Position numbers and translations under genes: made by a program. From positions 1 to 9,619 of the forward strand of contig JAJYGO010000085.1 in NCBI GenBank assembly GCA_021785115.1: 9,619 bases of DNA, read 5' to 3'. Below are positions 6,767 to 9,619 of this stretch, piece by piece (the first letter of the stretch is position 1; each line of letters begins with the position of its first letter). The stretch comes from Chloroflexota bacterium (GTDB lineage: Bacteria; Chloroflexota; Limnocylindria; Limnocylindrales; CSP1-4). The notes under the pieces were generated by a model. It did not search any database. It was given only the letters and a program-made list of their open reading frames with translations, and was not told the DNA's origin.

Positions 6767-8896
6767 CTACGGCCGCCCGGGGCGGGTCGGAGGCTGCCCC
6801 GGGATGTTGGCGGCCTCGGCGACCGCGGCGGCCACAATGGCCGGCGACACGCGGGCGACGCCCGAGGGTCCGCCGATCCAGATTGTCCCGTCCGGGGCGA
6901 TGGAGACGGCCCCGGGCGCGATGTCCGGGACCGCGACCACGGCGCGGCCGCCGCTGAACCGGATCAGCCCGGCGTCGGTCCAGGTCCAGGCCGCCCCGTC
7001 CGGAGCGATGGCGATATGCCCGGCCCACCCGTCGCCGACGGGCCTCACCGTCCAGCTGGACCCGGACTGGTGGGCGATCCAGACTCGGCCCGGGGCCCAG
7101 GTCCCGCTCTCGCTCAGGGTGGCCCAGAGGCTGCCGTCCGGGCCGACGGCGAACCGCCCGGGGACGAGCTGGCGCGTCGCCGGCTGCGGGATGGCGACCG
7201 TGACCCAGTGGCCGCCGTCGTACCGCCCGATGGGCGCCAGCGGCGAGTCGGGGCTGGTGGCCCAGACGCTTCCGTCCGGGGTGACCACCACGTCCGATGT
7301 CGCCAGCGGCCACCCGATCCGCGTCCATGCCCCGCCCTCCTGCCGCCAGGCCTCGACCGCCGGGTCCCAGACGCTGAGGGCCCACACCGTGCCGTCCGCC
7401 CCGATGTCCGCCGCGGCGTAGAAGCCGTCGTCGAGCACGAACCACCGGCCGCCGCGGCGAACGTCGAGGCCGCGATACGAGGCCACGGCAAGCGTGCCGT
7501 CGCGCCCGATGGCGAGGTCGATGATCCATGTGTCTGGACCCGAGGACGGGAGCGGAACCGGCGTGCACCGGCCGTTCGCCACGTGCCAGAGCTCGTTGTC
7601 GGCCGCCCACGCCTCGGTCGCCGAGACGGCGACGATGACCTGCCCGACCCTGCAGGTGGCGGCCCGCGGGCCGAACCCGACCCAGCGGCTCCCGTCGAGG
7701 CGGGACAGGCCGTCGGCCGTGACCGCGACCACCCCGTCTCGAGAGGCGACGATGGCGTTGACCGTTGGCATCCACGCGGCCCCCGGCGTCGGCAGCCCGT
7801 CGCCCGGCCCGTAGGCCGTCCAGCCTGCGCTGCCCAGGTGCGCCACACCGGCCCCGGGCAGAGGGCCGGGGTCGACGTCCTCCGACTGCGCCTGCGCCGG
7901 GCGGGTTCCGGCCGCCGCCCAGAGGCTGCCGTCGGGCGCGATGGAGAGCGACAGCGTCCCGGTGAGCTCGACGGTGCTCCCGCCGCGCGCGTCCGCCCAG
8001 GTCGTGCCGTCGAACCGGGCGACCCCATCCTGGCCGCCCGCCCACACGGTCCCGTCGTCGCCGGCCGCGAGCACGGCCACGTCGCGCAGGCCGTCGTCGT
8101 CGTACGTCGTCCACTGCTTTCCGTTGTAGCGCGAGACCGAGATGTACCCGTCCGACCCCAGGTCCGTCACCCAGACGTCCCCGCGCCGGTCGATCGCGAT
8201 CGCGCCGGCCCCGGGCCCTACCGCGTCGCGGCAGACCTCGGTCCACGCCTCGCCGTCCCAGTGGAAGACACCGACGTCCGTGGCCACCCAGACGGAGCGG
8301 TCGTACGCCTCGGCCAGGCCGGTGACATAGCCGACCGCCGGGAGGCTGTCCCGCATCGCCTGCCCGTCGAACCAGGCCGGCCCGAGCTGCTGTCCGCCGA
8401 ACAGCCACACGCCGCCGTCCCGGGCGGCGGCGATGGAATACCCGCCGAACAGCGCGTCGTCGTCCACCGTCCAGGTGCCGATCGCCTGCCCGGTCGCGTC
8501 CAGGCGGGCGAGGTGGCCGCCCGCCATCGACCAGAACCCGGAGACCGCATCGGCGACGAGCTGGCCGCCCGCCGGCGACCAGGCCGACAGCGTCTCCAGG
8601 CCGGTGGGGTGGAGGGCCCGGGGATGGCGCGCGATCGGCCCGGGCAGCGCGACGGTCCGCGGCGTCCGGCACGACGCCTGGGCCGGGATCGGCGCCAGCG
8701 CGTTGCCTGGCATGGCCGACGGCACGACGGCCACCGGCGGCAGCGTCGGCGGTGGCGAAACGGCGGGCCGGTCCGGCGCCTTGCCCAGCACGCCGAGCGC
8801 CACGACCGCAGCCAGCCCGGCGCCCACGAGCGCGACCGACCGCCAGGGACGTCCACCCTCCTGCGCGACCCTCGCGGGCGTCAGACTGAACGACAT
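6767..8896 (-). CDS. Membrane-anchored beta-propeller protein (two-component-regulator-propeller type repeats)
   Basis: This 709-residue protein has one N-terminal membrane segment (about 20-38, SVALVGAGLAAVVALGVLG) after a short basic stretch. A Pro/Ala-rich linker follows (40-75), then a long repeat region (about 100-685). At least 13 copies of a D-G-x-x-W pattern are visible, for example DGTVWAGG 281, PDGSLWAA 321, DGSVWATS 541, PDGSLWAT 586 and PDGTIWIGG 668, many followed by a second strand ending D-G-x-x-W. This is the blade pattern of Reg_prop or YVTN-like propellers; the number suggests one or two propellers. The N-terminus is predicted inside and the propeller outside. Four cysteines (76, 222, 415, 444) lie in the outer part. 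No kinase, receiver or enzyme domain is present, so it is probably a binding or sensing scaffold; the ligand is unknown. ATG 8896 has GAGG 7 bases upstream. Frame intact. Confidence 0.92.
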   Translation of the reverse strand: MSFSLTPARVAQEGGRPWRSVALVGAGLAAVVALGVLGKAPDRPAVSPPPTLPPVAVVPSAMPGNALAPIPAQASCRTPRTVALPGPIARHPRALHPTGLETLSAWSPAGGQLVADAVSGFWSMAGGHLARLDATGQAIGTWTVDDDALFGGYSIAAARDGGVWLFGGQQLGPAWFDGQAMRDSLPAVGYVTGLAEAYDRSVWVATDVGVFHWDGEAWTEVCRDAVGPGAGAIAIDRRGDVWVTDLGSDGYISVSRYNGKQWTTYDDDGLRDVAVLAAGDDGTVWAGGQDGVARFDGTTWADARGGSTVELTGTLSLSIAPDGSLWAAAGTRPAQAQSEDVDPGPLPGAGVAHLGSAGWTAYGPGDGLPTPGAAWMPTVNAIVASRDGVVAVTADGLSRLDGSRWVGFGPRAATCRVGQVIVAVSATEAWAADNELWHVANGRCTPVPLPSSGPDTWIIDLAIGRDGTLAVASYRGLDVRRGGRWFVLDDGFYAAADIGADGTVWALSVWDPAVEAWRQEGGAWTRIGWPLATSDVVVTPDGSVWATSPDSPLAPIGRYDGGHWVTVAIPQPATRQLVPGRFAVGPDGSLWATLSESGTWAPGRVWIAHQSGSSWTVRPVGDGWAGHIAIAPDGAAWTWTDAGLIRFSGGRAVVAVPDIAPGAVSIAPDGTIWIGGPSGVARVSPAIVAAAVAEAANIPGQPPTRPGRP

Positions 8897-8927
8897 CGAC
8901 GCGCCTCGCTGCGACGCCTCGCGCGCC

Positions 8928-8954
8928 GCGGCCCGTCAACCCTCGTCGGGCCGC
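8928..8954. repeat. Inverted repeat upstream of the propeller gene
   Basis: GCGGCCCG (8928-8935) and CGGGCCGC (8947-8954) form a perfect 8-bp stem with an 11-base loop. It lies in the 194-base gap between kinase stop and propeller start, so it could be a kinase terminator, an operator or leader structure. Function undecided. Confidence 0.45.
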
Positions 8955-9011
8955 CGCCGGCGCGCAAGAGGCGTTCGTCGCCAAACGCCGCGCGGGCGCA
9001 TGGCCCGTCGA

Positions 9012-9026
9012 GCCGCCGGAGGCGGC
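9012..9026 (-). terminator. Small hairpin after the sugar kinase gene
   Basis: GCCGCC and GGCGGC pair around a 3-base loop about 65 bases past the kinase stop on the minus strand. It is short, without a T-tract; a possible terminator only. Confidence 0.3.
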
Positions 9027-9090
9027 CGGGCGCTCCCGGTCAGGGCGCCAGCTCGGTGCGGCCGCTTGCCCCGACCGTCCCGTCCGCGTG

Positions 9091-9619
9091 TCACAGCTCC
9101 GGATAGTGGGTGACGTTCTGGATGTCGCGGTACAGCGGCAGCAGCCGCTGATACGTGCGCCGGTAGACCCGCTCGTAGATGCCGCGGTAGACCTCGACAT
9201 TCGCGGGGATCGGCTCGAACCGATCGCCGATGCGGGTCATCGCCTCCGCTGCGGCCCTGAGGTCCGGGTACGCCCCCATTCCCACCGCCGCGTCCATCGC
9301 GGCGCCCACGATCGAGGTCTCGCTGGTGTGCGCCCGCGAGACGGGCAGGTCGAAGACGTCCGCGGTCATCTGCATCAGCACGTCGCTCCGCGAGCCGCCG
9401 CCCGATGCGCGGATCTCTGTGATCGGGACCCCCGTCTTGCGCACCGTCACGTCGGCCCCCTCCTTGAGCGCGTACACGATCCCCTCGAGGATCGCCCGGT
9501 AGACGTAGGGACGCGTGTGGACGGCCCCGAAGCCCAGCAGCGCGCCCTTGGCGTACGGCGCCTGCTGCGGGGCGGGCGTCCAGTAGGGCTGGCAGACGAG
9601 CCCCTTGGAGCCCGGCGGG
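9091..9619 (-). CDS. FGGY-family carbohydrate kinase, C-terminal part (5' end outside window)
   Basis: The window holds 175 C-terminal residues and the TGA stop; the frame is open to the window edge, so the start and the N-terminal domain are missing. FGGY kinases phosphorylate sugars or polyols (xylulose, ribulose, glycerol and others) with ATP in the cytoplasm. The visible part is the second actin-like domain. It opens with GSKGLVCQPYWTP, continues with GFGAVHTRPYVYRAILEG, and has the glycine-rich nucleotide-binding loop ASGGGSRSDVLMQMTADVF followed by HTSETSIVGAAMDAAVG, all characteristic of the family C-terminal half. Substrate cannot be decided from this part; the pattern resembles xylulokinase-like or uncharacterised FGGY members more than GlpK. 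No frameshift seen. Confidence 0.9.
   Translation of the reverse strand, partial: PPGSKGLVCQPYWTPAPQQAPYAKGALLGFGAVHTRPYVYRAILEGIVYALKEGADVTVRKTGVPITEIRASGGGSRSDVLMQMTADVFDLPVSRAHTSETSIVGAAMDAAVGMGAYPDLRAAAEAMTRIGDRFEPIPANVEVYRGIYERVYRRTYQRLLPLYRDIQNVTHYPEL

Noticed and set aside
7016..9106. A 696-codon plus-strand frame opposite the propeller gene
   Set aside because: Antisense shadow kept open by biased third positions; no domains and no ribosome site.
6735..9200. An 821-codon minus-strand frame overlapping the propeller gene
   Set aside because: It is shifted relative to the repeat-bearing frame, is arginine-rich low complexity, and runs into the kinase 3' end. The propeller frame explains the region.

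Overview
The window is very GC-rich DNA (about 70% or more by eye), densely packed with bacterial genes whose codons mostly end in G or C. The best guess for the source is a high-GC soil or freshwater Chloroflexota relative (Limnocylindria or Ellin6529-like). Three things suggest this: the primary-type sigma factor with a large insertion, the double zinc-ribbon protein and the anchored DG-x-W propeller. The placement is inference from protein style; an actinobacterium is not excluded. No rRNA, tRNA, CRISPR array, insertion sequence or phage gene was seen.

Layout. Positions 50-2024 (minus) hold a three-gene cluster read as rhlE-type DEAD-box RNA helicase, an 87-residue basic protein, then a 105-residue protein with a KOW-like stretch. 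Both junctions are 4-base stop/start overlaps (ATGA, then GTGA). A 379-base divergent region separates rhlE from a plus-strand sigma-70 gene (2404-3810). The sigma gene converges on a minus-strand double zinc-ribbon gene (3923-4261), with a 14-bp perfect hairpin between their stops. Upstream of the zinc-ribbon gene lies a 288-base gene-poor stretch holding a possible Shine-Dalgarno-masking stem. Positions 4550-6665 (minus) hold an ABC-2 type exporter: ATPase first, then permease after a 25-base gap. Positions 6767-8896 (minus) encode a membrane-anchored beta-propeller protein. The right edge (9091 to beyond 9619, minus) is the C-terminal part of an FGGY-family sugar kinase.

How they may work together. 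Helicase, two small basic proteins and the zinc-ribbon protein point to RNA or translation-related housekeeping, and the sigma factor adds transcription control. The ABC pair is a self-contained efflux or export unit of unknown substrate. The propeller and the kinase look like independent neighbours. Nothing here is a clear defence, toxin-antitoxin or biosynthetic system. The most unusual points are the sigma factor's departures from primary-sigma consensus at core- and promoter-contact positions, the overlapping helicase/KOW operon, and the possible RNA switch ahead of the zinc-ribbon gene.
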